DNA of 64,000 nucleotides from Theropithecus gelada (Eukaryota > Chordata > Mammalia > Primates > Cercopithecidae). Below: more notes on the stretch, generated by a model. The model saw only the letters and a program-made list of their open reading frames with translations, was not told the origin of the DNA and made no database searches. The DNA is taken from contig NC_037668.1 of assembly GCF_003255815.1 (NCBI RefSeq), positions 10,173,327 through 10,237,326 of the forward strand, in the 5' to 3' direction. The stretch's first letter is position 1. The stretch itself is not shown here.

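Noticed and set aside
1..64000. tRNA, snRNA or microRNA genes
   Set aside because: Only tRNA-derived MIR relics and Alu (7SL-derived) elements were seen; I found no intact tRNA or snRNA gene by eye. A tRNAscan or Rfam search would decide.

Overview
The window is primate genomic DNA, most likely human or another catarrhine. It carries AluY-, AluS- and AluJ-like elements, a near full-length L1PA-type LINE, MaLR LTRs, MIR and L2 relics, and CA microsatellites. There is no bacterial-style gene organisation, no CRISPR array and no CpG-island promoter. The long open reading frames belong to L1 or Alu, or are chance.

The whole window lies inside one large gene on the minus strand, which I identify as SPAG17. 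Its product is the vertebrate counterpart of Chlamydomonas PF6, a central-pair (C1a projection) protein of motile cilia and sperm flagella. By reading the minus strand for acceptor-exon-donor units with compatible phases, I assembled 21 consecutive coding exons (here E1 to E21, high to low coordinate). They total 2,900 bp, about 966 codons, with no stop and an unbroken phase chain across all 20 introns. The first exons and the final exons and 3' end lie outside the window.

Protein layout, in window-local residues: a Lys/Glu-rich segment (E1); a conserved segment (E2-E3); a region of repeated Asp-Gly / Glu-Gly turn motifs (end of E3 to E10, about residues 150-505); a basic linker (E11-E12); a charged, helix-prone stretch (E13-E17); a low-complexity linker (E18-E19); and the start of an ASH/PapD-like Ig fold (E20-E21) that continues off the left edge.

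Intronic landscape: 0.7-4 kb holds E19-E21 with MIR and DNA-transposon relics. 4.2-11.9 kb is a repeat-rich intron with a truncated L1, an MLT1-like LTR, L2 and three Alus. 12-20 kb holds E15-E18, an LTR nested in an old LINE, and a triple nest (DNA transposon, MaLR LTR, Alu). 20-26.5 kb is exon-dense and repeat-poor. 27.3-34.6 kb holds a full-length but broken L1 nested in an older L1. 35-42 kb holds E6-E8 and several L1 3' ends. 42-53 kb holds E5, an LTR, MIRs and an Alu interrupted by L1M sequence. 53-64 kb holds E1-E4, an MaLR split by AluJ, an L1PA fragment and a truncated AluY.

I found no undescribed biological system. The most useful leads are the recurrent phase-0 introns between beta-turn repeat units of SPAG17, a sense-oriented full-length L1 only 464 bp past exon E8, a 97-bp intron, a strong decoy donor after E6, and several nested insertions that give relative ages. 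Repeat family names are from recognition by eye and were not run through a masking program.
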